Origin: Euryarchaeota archaeon UBA257
GTDB lineage: Archaea > Thermoplasmatota > Poseidoniia > Poseidoniales > Thalassarchaeaceae
Length of the DNA stretch: 10,026 bases
Direction of reading: 5' to 3'
NCBI GenBank assembly: GCA_002498985.1
Contig: DAJO01000031.1
Location: 60,204 to 70,229 of the forward strand
The number at the start of each line of letters is the position of its first letter. The first letter of the stretch is position 1. Both the position numbers and the translations under genes were made by a program. The notes under the pieces were generated by a model. The model did not search any database. It saw only the letters and a list, made by a program, of their open reading frames with translations, and was not told the DNA's origin. Below are positions 1 to 5,231 of this stretch, in pieces.

Positions 1-492
1 GTAATTAGTGATAATGCAGTTCACCCAGTAGTCAGGGAATCTGTTTACCGTACAATACATAGAGTAGTTTCAAAAATTATAATAGAAAATCAAGAAGGAA
101 TGATTTTGATGGCTAAAGCAAGTAGAGGTTTTTTCACAGGATGTTGGACCCTACCTGGAGGTTTTGTTGACTACGGAGAACATCCAAGATCTGCTGCCAT
201 TAGAGAGGCTAAAGAGGAATTAGGGATTGACATTGAAATCTCAGATCATCTAGGAGAATTAGGTGAAAAGAGAGAAGGCAAAGATGGAGTCTTTATTCAA
301 CAAAATATTTTCACTTCTGAAGGAATAAATTGGCTATCATTTACCTACATAATTAAAACCAATATTGAAATCAAAAATATCACTCCTAAAAAGGGAGAGA
401 TTGAAGAAGCAAAATGGTTTACAAAAGAAAATGCGCTTCGTAATTCAGTGAGTCTTTTCGATAAAGAAGCAATATTATCACTCGAAAAATAA
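1..492 (+). CDS. Nudix hydrolase, 5' end outside the window
   Basis: The frame is open from the first base, so the start lies upstream; 163 residues are visible. Codons 54-76 (nt 160-228) form a complete canonical Nudix box, GX5EX7REUXEEXGU: Gly54, Glu60, Arg68-Glu69, Glu72-Glu73 and Gly75 are all present. This is the metal-binding and catalytic element that hydrolyses nucleoside diphosphates linked to another group. The ATG at nt 100 is not a good start, because the preceding residues (VVSKIIIENQEG) look like the first beta strand of the Nudix fold and the frame continues further upstream. The unseen N-terminus could carry a zinc ribbon, as in NADH pyrophosphatases, but this cannot be seen. 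The substrate cannot be told from the sequence: nucleotide-sugar, NAD(H), dNTP and diadenosine hydrolases share the box. The gene faces the tRNA-Pro gene across 23 nt. Confidence 0.9.
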   Translation, partial: VISDNAVHPVVRESVYRTIHRVVSKIIIENQEGMILMAKASRGFFTGCWTLPGGFVDYGEHPRSAAIREAKEELGIDIEISDHLGELGEKREGKDGVFIQQNIFTSEGINWLSFTYIIKTNIEIKNITPKKGEIEEAKWFTKENALRNSVSLFDKEAILSLEK

Positions 493-494
493 AG
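484..494 (-). terminator. T-rich tract, candidate terminator of tRNA-Pro
   Basis: Read on the minus strand this is CTTTATTTTTC, beginning about 22 nt past the encoded CCA end of tRNA-Pro. Archaeal RNA polymerase terminates at T-rich stretches on the non-template strand. The site overlaps the last codons of the opposing Nudix gene. It rests on composition only; there is no stem-loop. Confidence 0.35.
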
Positions 495-504
495 ACATAA
501 CACG

Positions 505-513
505 TATTTTCTT
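505..513 (+). terminator. T-rich tract, candidate terminator of the Nudix gene
   Basis: TATTTTCTT lies 13 nt after the Nudix stop codon and just before the 3' end of the convergent tRNA gene. It is the only T-rich run in the 23-nt spacer. It is consistent with intrinsic archaeal termination but short. Confidence 0.3.
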
Positions 514-515
514 AG

Positions 516-593
516 TGGTGGGCCTGCCTGGATTTGAACCAGAGTCTGTTCGTCCCAAACGAACAAGCATAGACCAGACTAACCCACAGGCCC
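516..593 (-). tRNA. tRNA-Pro (anticodon UGG), CCA encoded
   Basis: On the minus strand a full cloverleaf can be folded. The acceptor stem GGGCCTG/CAGGCCC has 7 perfect pairs (587-593 with 520-526). The anticodon stem GTTCG/CGAAC has 5 pairs around the loop TTTGGGA, which puts anticodon TGG at 555-557 and identifies proline. The T arm is TCTGG-TTCAAAT-CCAGG, the variable loop has 4 nt and the discriminator is A (519). The D stem is weak (G-U and U-U pairs), as in other archaeal tRNA-Pro. The tRNA body is 75 nt, and CCA is encoded at 516-518. There is no intron in the anticodon loop. It lies 37 nt downstream of the zinc-ribbon gene on the same strand and may be transcribed from its own promoter. 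Confidence 0.96.
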
Positions 594-609
594 TGTGAGT
601 AATACGCCG

Positions 610-621
610 AGATAACTATCT
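610..621 (-). promoter_or_regulatory. Candidate TATA element of tRNA-Pro
   Basis: The minus strand reads AGATAGTTATCT, an A/T-rich imperfect palindrome (agata/tatct) centred about 22 nt upstream of the mature tRNA 5' end. Archaeal TATA boxes are centred about 25 nt before the transcript start, so the position fits a tRNA promoter with a short or absent leader. The box departs from the strong consensus, and there is no expression evidence. Confidence 0.3.
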
Positions 622-630
622 GTCAAGAAC

Positions 631-1071
631 TTAACTCAACCAATTCCATGTATTTTCATCGACTCGTATTAAGAAACCCTGTACCTCAGCTTGACCAATT
701 AGGTACTCACTAGATGATTCAATGAGGCCTTCGTCGGAAAGATACTTGTCTAGGAAGGACTTGGTCAGATTACCATCTTTATCAGTTGCTTTTTTCAAGA
801 CAGATAATCCGCCTAGATTTTTTTCATTATTGATCTTAGCTATTTTATTCTTAGATTCTTTTTTCTTGATTTTTAATATCAATTCATCACTTATCTCATC
901 AGGAATATTTGCAAAAGAAATAGCTCTCGCTAATTTATCTGCATCTTCAAATCTTTCAATGAGTTTGAGATTACTGGTTGACCCACATTTAGTGCAATAA
1001 TTGTTTTTCGATTTTGTAGAGCCAAACGAAAATCCACATGAGCATTTAATGAGATTGTATTGCATACTCAT
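631..1071 (-). CDS. Zinc-ribbon protein with C-terminal winged-helix-like region
   Basis: 146 residues from the ATG at 1071. The N-terminus has a CxC...CxxC ribbon (Cys10, Cys12, Cys26, Cys29) that would bind one Zn2+. A conserved-looking segment follows (LIERFEDADKLARA, about 37-50), then a lysine-rich linker (about 67-85) and a C-terminal 50-60 residues (about 90-146) with the helix-helix-strand pattern of a small winged helix ending in LIRVDENTWNWLS. The layout recalls small archaeal zinc-ribbon proteins of the DUF5817 kind, which have a ribbon, an 'RF.../EAREAR' segment and a terminal HTH. That link is pattern recall, not a search result. A longer reading from 1131 would add 20 residues including two extra cysteines, and no ribosome site supports either start; 1071 puts the ribbon at the usual place near the N-terminus. 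A nucleic-acid-binding role is inferred; the function is unknown. Confidence 0.75.
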   Translation of the reverse strand: MSMQYNLIKCSCGFSFGSTKSKNNYCTKCGSTSNLKLIERFEDADKLARAISFANIPDEISDELILKIKKKESKNKIAKINNEKNLGGLSVLKKATDKDGNLTKSFLDKYLSDEGLIESSSEYLIGQAEVQGFLIRVDENTWNWLS

Positions 1072-1155
1072 GATTATCTCAGAAAGTGACAGTACAAGAG
1101 TTTTCTGATATTTGCTTTCACAACAATTCATGAATGAAGATGCTTGTGGTGAATC

Positions 1156-1437
1156 ATGAAAAGAGGTAGGGTTACTGTTTCATGGCTTATATTCTCTATT
1201 CTAATCCTTCTTTCAGCAAAGTTATTTATAGATTCAAATGGGGAATCAATCTATTCATGGGCCATTCTGTTGATGATACCAATACCATTATCGATAATAA
1301 TTTCTTTTCAATCAAATGAAAAAAAATCGGGGCAAGAAAATATCAAAGATTTAATTATTGAAAATGAGGATTTAAATGATATAGAAAAAAAAGCTGAAGA
1401 CCCTCTAGAAATAGGATTTGACATACCAATACTCTAA
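1156..1437 (+). CDS. Small two-helix membrane protein, unknown function
   Basis: 93 residues. A basic N-terminus (MKRGR) precedes a hydrophobic segment at about 7-25. A short polar loop follows (about 26-32), then a second hydrophobic segment at about 33-51 and a roughly 40-residue hydrophilic, acidic tail ending in DPLEIGFDIPIL. By the positive-inside rule both termini face the cytoplasm. GGTGA at 1148-1152 resembles a ribosome-binding site but sits only 3 nt before the ATG. The stop codon at 1435-1437 abuts the stop of the opposing aCPSF1 gene with no base between them. Two A8 runs in its coding strand (1319-1326, 1385-1392) become U8 runs in any antisense aCPSF1 read-through transcript. 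I recognise no family. The defined helices and tail and the conventional start make it a likely real gene. Confidence 0.65.
   Translation: MKRGRVTVSWLIFSILILLSAKLFIDSNGESIYSWAILLMIPIPLSIIISFQSNEKKSGQENIKDLIIENEDLNDIEKKAEDPLEIGFDIPIL
1319..1326 (-). terminator. U8 tract, distal candidate terminator of aCPSF1 mRNA
   Basis: Eight consecutive A on the plus strand give U8 in a minus-strand transcript, 112 nt past the aCPSF1 stop codon. It lies inside the coding sequence of the opposing small membrane protein. Archaeal termination, including FttA-dependent termination, occurs at U-rich 3' ends. Confidence 0.3.
1385..1392 (-). terminator. U8 tract, proximal candidate terminator of aCPSF1 mRNA
   Basis: Eight consecutive A on the plus strand produce U8 in the minus-strand RNA, about 46 nt beyond the aCPSF1 stop. 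As the two convergent genes have zero spacing, a 3' UTR ending here would be antisense to the neighbour's coding region. Confidence 0.4.
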
Positions 1438-3354
1438 TTATAACAATCTTAATGTTTCTAAATTGGCAGGAGCATATGTTTGAACTCTAAATTTCTCACG
1501 GAGGCCTTGGCGGAAGGCATTACATGTCTGAGCGTCACCATGGTGGCAGATAATTTTTCTTGGAGTTGGATTCAAAGCAGATACATAATCCATTAATTGA
1601 TTCCTATCAGAATGGCCACTGAAACCATCTATTTTCCTCATAGAACATCTTACATCAACCATCAAAGTTTGTCCTTTATCTACTAAAGGAACTGAGGAAT
1701 GCCCATCTCTAAGACGACTACCAAGAGTTCCAGACGCTTGATAGCCTACAAAACAAAGTGTATTGTTGGGTTCGGGAGCCCAGTGCTTGAAATATTCAAC
1801 GATTGGGCCACCTGTCATCATTCCGCTTGTGGCTAAAACAATACACGGAGTAGGGTCTAGGAGAATAGATTCTCTTTGTTGATAGGATTCAACAGTCTTA
1901 AACCATTTAGAATGGAACGGATTATGTTCTCCACCTTTCAGAAGTTTCTTCCGTAAATCTCTATTCAAGAAATTAGGATGGCTGGCATGAATCGCTGTGG
2001 CTTCAGAAATCATTCCATCTAACCAAACAGTGACCGGAGAAACTTTACCGGATTTAAATAATTCATCAATAGCAATCATTACTTCTTGAGAACGGCCAAC
2101 AGCGAATACCGGACAAAATATTTTTCCACCTCTACCAATTACATCAATTATCATTTCCTGAAGTTCATGACTGGCAGCATCCCTAGTTGGTTGGATATCT
2201 TGAGGACCACCATAAGTTGATTCTACCACTAAAGTATCTACTTTGGGAAACCTGACTGTTGCAGCATCAAATAGCCACGATTTTTCATACTTAATATCTC
2301 CAGAAAATAATATTTTATGTTCATCATTTCCTTCTCCAATATTCATATAAACACTAGAAGATCCAAGTATATGACCCGCATTTTCCATAGTCATTTTAAC
2401 GTCAGGGGCTATGTCAGTTTTTTCTCCCCAATTCACATCAACAACATGTTTGATACATTCTTGAATATCTGCTTTAGAGTAAGGTGGTTCATTCCCTTCT
2501 GCTTGGCTGACCTTAACATAATCAATTTGTAAAAGCGTCATTAAATCTCTAGTAGGAGGGGTGCAATAAACTGGCCCTCTGTAACCATATCTGAATAATA
2601 CCGGAAGCATTGCAATATGATCTACGTGAGCGTGAGTGATGACAATCGCGTCCAAATTATCCAAAGGCATTAATTCGGGAGCTGAAAAAAATGGTTGAAC
2701 CTCATTCTTATTCGAAGTTGGTTTAGCACCACAATCAACTAAAACCTTGGACTCATTTGTTGTAATTAGGTGCATGGCCCTACCAACTTCTCTGTATGAT
2801 CCAAGTGCTGTAATTCTAACCCAAGGTTCACCAGGGCGTTTTGTTCTATAAATTCTAGTGCCAAACTTCCTAAGCAGAGATTTTCTCTCATCGGACATTT
2901 CCTTGCGGTAACGACGAATGTCATGTTGTGTTCTACTCTCAATAGATGGGGCCCTAACTACTTTAACTAACCAACCTATTTTATCCCTAAGTGATTGAAT
3001 ATTTGCCCCCTTAGGACCTACAGCATCTGAAGGATTATCACATTCTAAGATTACCTCACTCAGAGCAGGGTCGAGCCAAATCTTCCTAATCTCTGCTTCT
3101 GGTGGAATAATATCATTTACTGCATCATGTACTTCTTTTTCATCACAAAGAATATCTGGATGAGGTCTGATTACAATACGTCTTTTCACCTGTTTTGCAA
3201 TTTTTACAGTCAAGTTATCTGTAGAAGTAACAAATCTCTCGGGTTGTTTTGTAATTATAGAAATAGAACCTGCTTCAAGATCAATCTCATAATCAATATC
3301 TTTAGGAATAATTCCTGCTATTTTCTTTTTTAATTCAGCATAAGACAGTCTCAT
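1438..3354 (-). CDS. fttA: KH / beta-CASP ribonuclease aCPSF1 (FttA), transcription termination factor
   Basis: 638 residues, the normal full length for archaeal aCPSF1. In order: an N-terminal KH-like domain (about 1-70), a second KH domain with a GxxG loop GPKG at 113-116, and a metallo-beta-lactamase core interrupted by a beta-CASP domain. Visible motifs are GSYREVG (185-191), HAHVDH (241-246), GHILGSS with His328, SGDI with Asp353, ESTYGG with Glu378 (motif A), GFSGHSD with His581 (motif B) and HHGD with His605 (motif C). All the zinc-binding residues for an active endonuclease are in place. The family homologue, related to CPSF73, cleaves nascent RNA at U-rich 3' ends and releases archaeal RNA polymerase. 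The ATG at 3354 is preceded by AGAGGT 6 nt upstream. psmB lies just upstream on the same strand, as for MJ1236/MJ1237 in Methanocaldococcus. Confidence 0.97.
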   Translation of the reverse strand: MRLSYAELKKKIAGIIPKDIDYEIDLEAGSISIITKQPERFVTSTDNLTVKIAKQVKRRIVIRPHPDILCDEKEVHDAVNDIIPPEAEIRKIWLDPALSEVILECDNPSDAVGPKGANIQSLRDKIGWLVKVVRAPSIESRTQHDIRRYRKEMSDERKSLLRKFGTRIYRTKRPGEPWVRITALGSYREVGRAMHLITTNESKVLVDCGAKPTSNKNEVQPFFSAPELMPLDNLDAIVITHAHVDHIAMLPVLFRYGYRGPVYCTPPTRDLMTLLQIDYVKVSQAEGNEPPYSKADIQECIKHVVDVNWGEKTDIAPDVKMTMENAGHILGSSSVYMNIGEGNDEHKILFSGDIKYEKSWLFDAATVRFPKVDTLVVESTYGGPQDIQPTRDAASHELQEMIIDVIGRGGKIFCPVFAVGRSQEVMIAIDELFKSGKVSPVTVWLDGMISEATAIHASHPNFLNRDLRKKLLKGGEHNPFHSKWFKTVESYQQRESILLDPTPCIVLATSGMMTGGPIVEYFKHWAPEPNNTLCFVGYQASGTLGSRLRDGHSSVPLVDKGQTLMVDVRCSMRKIDGFSGHSDRNQLMDYVSALNPTPRKIICHHGDAQTCNAFRQGLREKFRVQTYAPANLETLRLL

Positions 3355-3360
3355 AATGAT

Positions 3361-3366
3361 ACCTCT
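3361..3366 (-). promoter_or_regulatory. Shine-Dalgarno site of aCPSF1
   Basis: The minus strand reads AGAGGT followed by 6 nt and the ATG at 3354. It is complementary to the CCUCC-bearing 3' end of archaeal 16S rRNA. It is the clearest ribosome-binding site in the window and confirms the chosen start. It implies a leadered rather than leaderless message for this gene. Confidence 0.5.
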
Positions 3367-3374
3367 GGGTTAAC

Positions 3375-3424
3375 CACGTCAGTGTCATTACTCCGAATAT
3401 CGGAGAAGTGCGCTGTGCGACGTG
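3375..3424. repeat. Nested inverted repeat in the psmB-aCPSF1 spacer
   Basis: The outer arms CACGTC (3375-3380) and GACGTG (3419-3424) are perfect complements. Inside them is CTCCGA-ATA-TCGGAG (3391-3405), a perfect 6-bp stem with a 3-nt loop. The element starts 4 nt after the psmB stop and ends before the aCPSF1 ribosome site. It has no following T-run, so it does not look like a terminator. It could be an RNA structure in a psmB-aCPSF1 transcript or a DNA-binding site. Confidence 0.5.
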
Positions 3425-3428
3425 AGTA

Positions 3429-4070
3429 TTAAAGTGAAGAAAGAAGATTGTCTACTTGTTCAACTGAAAGTTGTTGGAATCCTTTCTCTGCGGTTATTAC
3501 AGCTAAATCCATTCCATTACCACTTGCTGCATCTCTCTGAGCTGATGCAAGCAGAGCTTTAGCCGCAACTTTTAATGCTGATTTCTCATCCATTCCTTCT
3601 TTGAATTGGTCTTCGAGAACTCCATACATATATGGTGAACCTGAACCAGTTGCGCAATATACGTCAGGTATTGAACCACCTGCCGAATCGATACTATATA
3701 CACTAGAACCTGAAGAGTCGACACCGACGATTAGTAATTGAACGTAATGAGGTCTACCAACTAGAATATTAGCAGTTAATGTGGCGGCACCCTTAACTGT
3801 CATTGCATTGCCTTCTTTTAATTCATACAACTTTAATTCGGCTGCTAATGTCCTAGAAAGAGATTGTGCGTGGCCAACTAAACCGGCAGTAGTGAGGGCG
3901 ATGCTATTAGAAATTTGGAATAATTTTTGGACACTTTTGTTTGCAATGAAATGACCCATCGTTGCTCTGTGATCCGCACCAACAACAACTCCACCATCAA
4001 AGGTAATTCCAATAGTGCTTGTACCTGTTTTTACTGCATCAGTTGTCGCGTGCATTTGATTCACCGCCAT
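3429..4070 (-). CDS. psmB: 20S proteasome beta subunit
   Basis: 213 residues, the usual length for an archaeal beta subunit. A 16-residue propeptide ending in KTG precedes Thr17, which becomes the N-terminal nucleophile after autocleavage (mature TSTIGITF). In mature numbering the catalytic Asp17 (in GADHRAT) and Lys33 fall exactly where expected (Asp33 and Lys49 of the precursor). The later GSGSPY (Ser145) and RDAASGNGMD (Asp180, Ser183) segments match the conserved active-site support residues. It forms the inner proteolytic rings of the 20S core with PsmA, fed by a PAN-type ATPase; neither partner is in this window. The following gene on the same strand is aCPSF1, a conserved pairing in euryarchaea. 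An A/T-rich element about 24 nt upstream of the ATG suggests a nearly leaderless mRNA. Confidence 0.97.
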   Translation of the reverse strand: MAVNQMHATTDAVKTGTSTIGITFDGGVVVGADHRATMGHFIANKSVQKLFQISNSIALTTAGLVGHAQSLSRTLAAELKLYELKEGNAMTVKGAATLTANILVGRPHYVQLLIVGVDSSGSSVYSIDSAGGSIPDVYCATGSGSPYMYGVLEDQFKEGMDEKSALKVAAKALLASAQRDAASGNGMDLAVITAEKGFQQLSVEQVDNLLSSL

Positions 4071-4089
4071 AAGAGGAAGTCCCCTCAGC

Positions 4090-4098
4090 GTTATAGAC
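4090..4098 (-). promoter_or_regulatory. Weak TATA-like element of psmB
   Basis: The minus strand reads AGTCTATAA, centred about 24 nt before the psmB ATG. That is where a TATA box would sit for a leaderless transcript. The sequence is only moderately TATA-like, so this is a positional inference. Confidence 0.25.
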
Positions 4099-4141
4099 TA
4101 AAATGAACCCCTTTATCAATGCGACGGAATAGAATCATGAA

Positions 4142-4183
4142 AAATATTCGAAAGAAAAGAAAAAGGAATGTTTGAGAATATTT
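4142..4183. repeat. 8-bp inverted repeat in the psmB/sepF divergent region
   Basis: AAATATTC at 4142-4149 and GAATATTT at 4176-4183 are perfect inverted copies separated by 26 nt of purine-rich sequence. They lie in the 147-nt spacer between divergent psmB and sepF. The downstream arm is also the best-placed TATA-like element for sepF, centred about 38 nt before its ATG, so a protein bound here could affect that promoter. A/T-rich DNA makes chance repeats common. Confidence 0.35.
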
Positions 4184-4217
4184 CTATCGCATAAGTCAAG
4201 TATAACTACTACTGCGG

Positions 4218-4628
4218 ATGAATGTGGCAAAACAGGATTCGGATGAGCCAAAATGGATAGAAATGCCAAGTTTACCAAATAATAGTAATAATTCAATTGA
4301 TGTGGAGCAAGATTACCATGATCTTGGCGAGAGGTATCCTCAAGCACCTGTTCCAAAACTTTCCAACGACACACTAATTCATAGAGCAAGTCTTGAAGAT
4401 ATTACAGGAATTCCGATGATAATGGATTGGATTGCAGATGGAGACATTGTAATAGTTGAAATGAGTTCAATAATTAATCGAGAAATAGAGTTACAAACTG
4501 CTGTGTCTAAACTACAAAAATTTATTGAAGACGATATTAAAGGAACTGTTTTCGGCTTAGGACATAATCGCTTATTGCTTCTACCACCAGATTATGGTTC
4601 TAATAATATAGATTCAAATTCTAACTGA
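4218..4628 (+). CDS. sepF: SepF-like cell division protein
   Basis: 136 residues. Residues about 52-126 match the SepF/DUF552 fold pattern: a basic strand (DTLIHRASLEDI), a helix ending in WIADGDIVIVEMSSI (71-85), a long helix with ELQTAVSKLQKFIEDD (91-106) and the terminal strands GTVFGLGHNRLLLLPPDY (109-126). In archaea SepF dimerises and anchors FtsZ filaments to the membrane at the division site. The first 50 residues are polar and Asn/Ser/Asp/Pro-rich. They lack the basic amphipathic helix that usually tethers SepF to the membrane. In-frame stops (tga 4173, taa 4203) rule out an upstream start, so the ATG at 4218 is the plausible one. The gene is followed by the zpr1-type gene after 9 nt, making a likely operon. 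Confidence 0.82.
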   Translation: MNVAKQDSDEPKWIEMPSLPNNSNNSIDVEQDYHDLGERYPQAPVPKLSNDTLIHRASLEDITGIPMIMDWIADGDIVIVEMSSIINREIELQTAVSKLQKFIEDDIKGTVFGLGHNRLLLLPPDYGSNNIDSNSN

Positions 4629-4637
4629 GATGAGAAT

Positions 4638-5231
4638 ATGGAAAGTAAAGTAGAACAACCTTGCCCAATTTGTTTTTCGGAAGAGGGGTTGACAATGATA
4701 GCACATACTTCCGAAATACCTTATTTTGGAGAACATACACAGTTAACAATTTTGTGCCCTTCATGCGGATGGAAACATACTGATTTCATACCTGCTGAAG
4801 GAAAAAAACCGGGTGCATGGAGTTTAGATATTTCGGATTCAGAAATGTTATCCGTTAGAATAGTTAGATCTTCATCATGTACTGTAAAAATTGAGGAATT
4901 GGGTTTAGAGGTTGATCCTGGAGGAGCCACTACTGGATATGTATCAAATGTCGAAGGAGTGTTGAATAGATTTGAGGGTGCAATTCAATTAATGTATAGG
5001 CAATCAATATCTTATGATGAAAAGGATATTATTGAAAAATGTGAGTCATTGCTAGAAAGAATTAATTTAGTCAAGAGTGGAAATTTAGCGGTTAAGATAG
5101 TTCTTCTAGACCCAATGGGGCATAGTCAAATTTTACACGGAGATGCAGTATCTAGAGACTTGACAACTGAGGAATTGGATGAATTAGAAGTTGGCCCTAG
5201 CATCCCTATTTTTAGCCCTGAAGAAGTCTGA
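4638..5231 (+). CDS. zpr1: ZPR1-type zinc-finger protein
   Basis: 197 residues, the size of archaeal single-module ZPR1 proteins (the eukaryotic protein carries two modules). The N-terminal zinc finger has Cys9-x2-Cys12 and Cys40-x2-Cys43, with the typical EIPYFGE segment between them (26-32) and PSCGWKHTDF after. The following beta-rich domain includes the conserved stretch ELGLEVDPGGATTGYVSNVEG (87-107) and DPMGHSQI (158-165), close to the family's DP.GNS.I signature. Eukaryotic ZPR1 binds and helps fold translation factor eEF1A. An analogous role with aEF1A is likely but unproven in archaea. The gene starts 9 nt after the sepF stop. Its own stop (5229-5231) abuts the trpS stop on the other strand with no spacer. 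Confidence 0.9.
   Translation: MESKVEQPCPICFSEEGLTMIAHTSEIPYFGEHTQLTILCPSCGWKHTDFIPAEGKKPGAWSLDISDSEMLSVRIVRSSSCTVKIEELGLEVDPGGATTGYVSNVEGVLNRFEGAIQLMYRQSISYDEKDIIEKCESLLERINLVKSGNLAVKIVLLDPMGHSQILHGDAVSRDLTTEELDELEVGPSIPIFSPEEV

Noticed and set aside
100..102. ATG as start of the Nudix protein
   Set aside because: The frame continues open to the window edge, and the residues before this Met form the expected first strand of the Nudix fold.
722..1000. Open plus-strand frame of 92 codons opposite the zinc-ribbon gene
   Set aside because: It is antisense to a gene with clear Cys motifs, its protein shows no motif, and it looks like a composition shadow.
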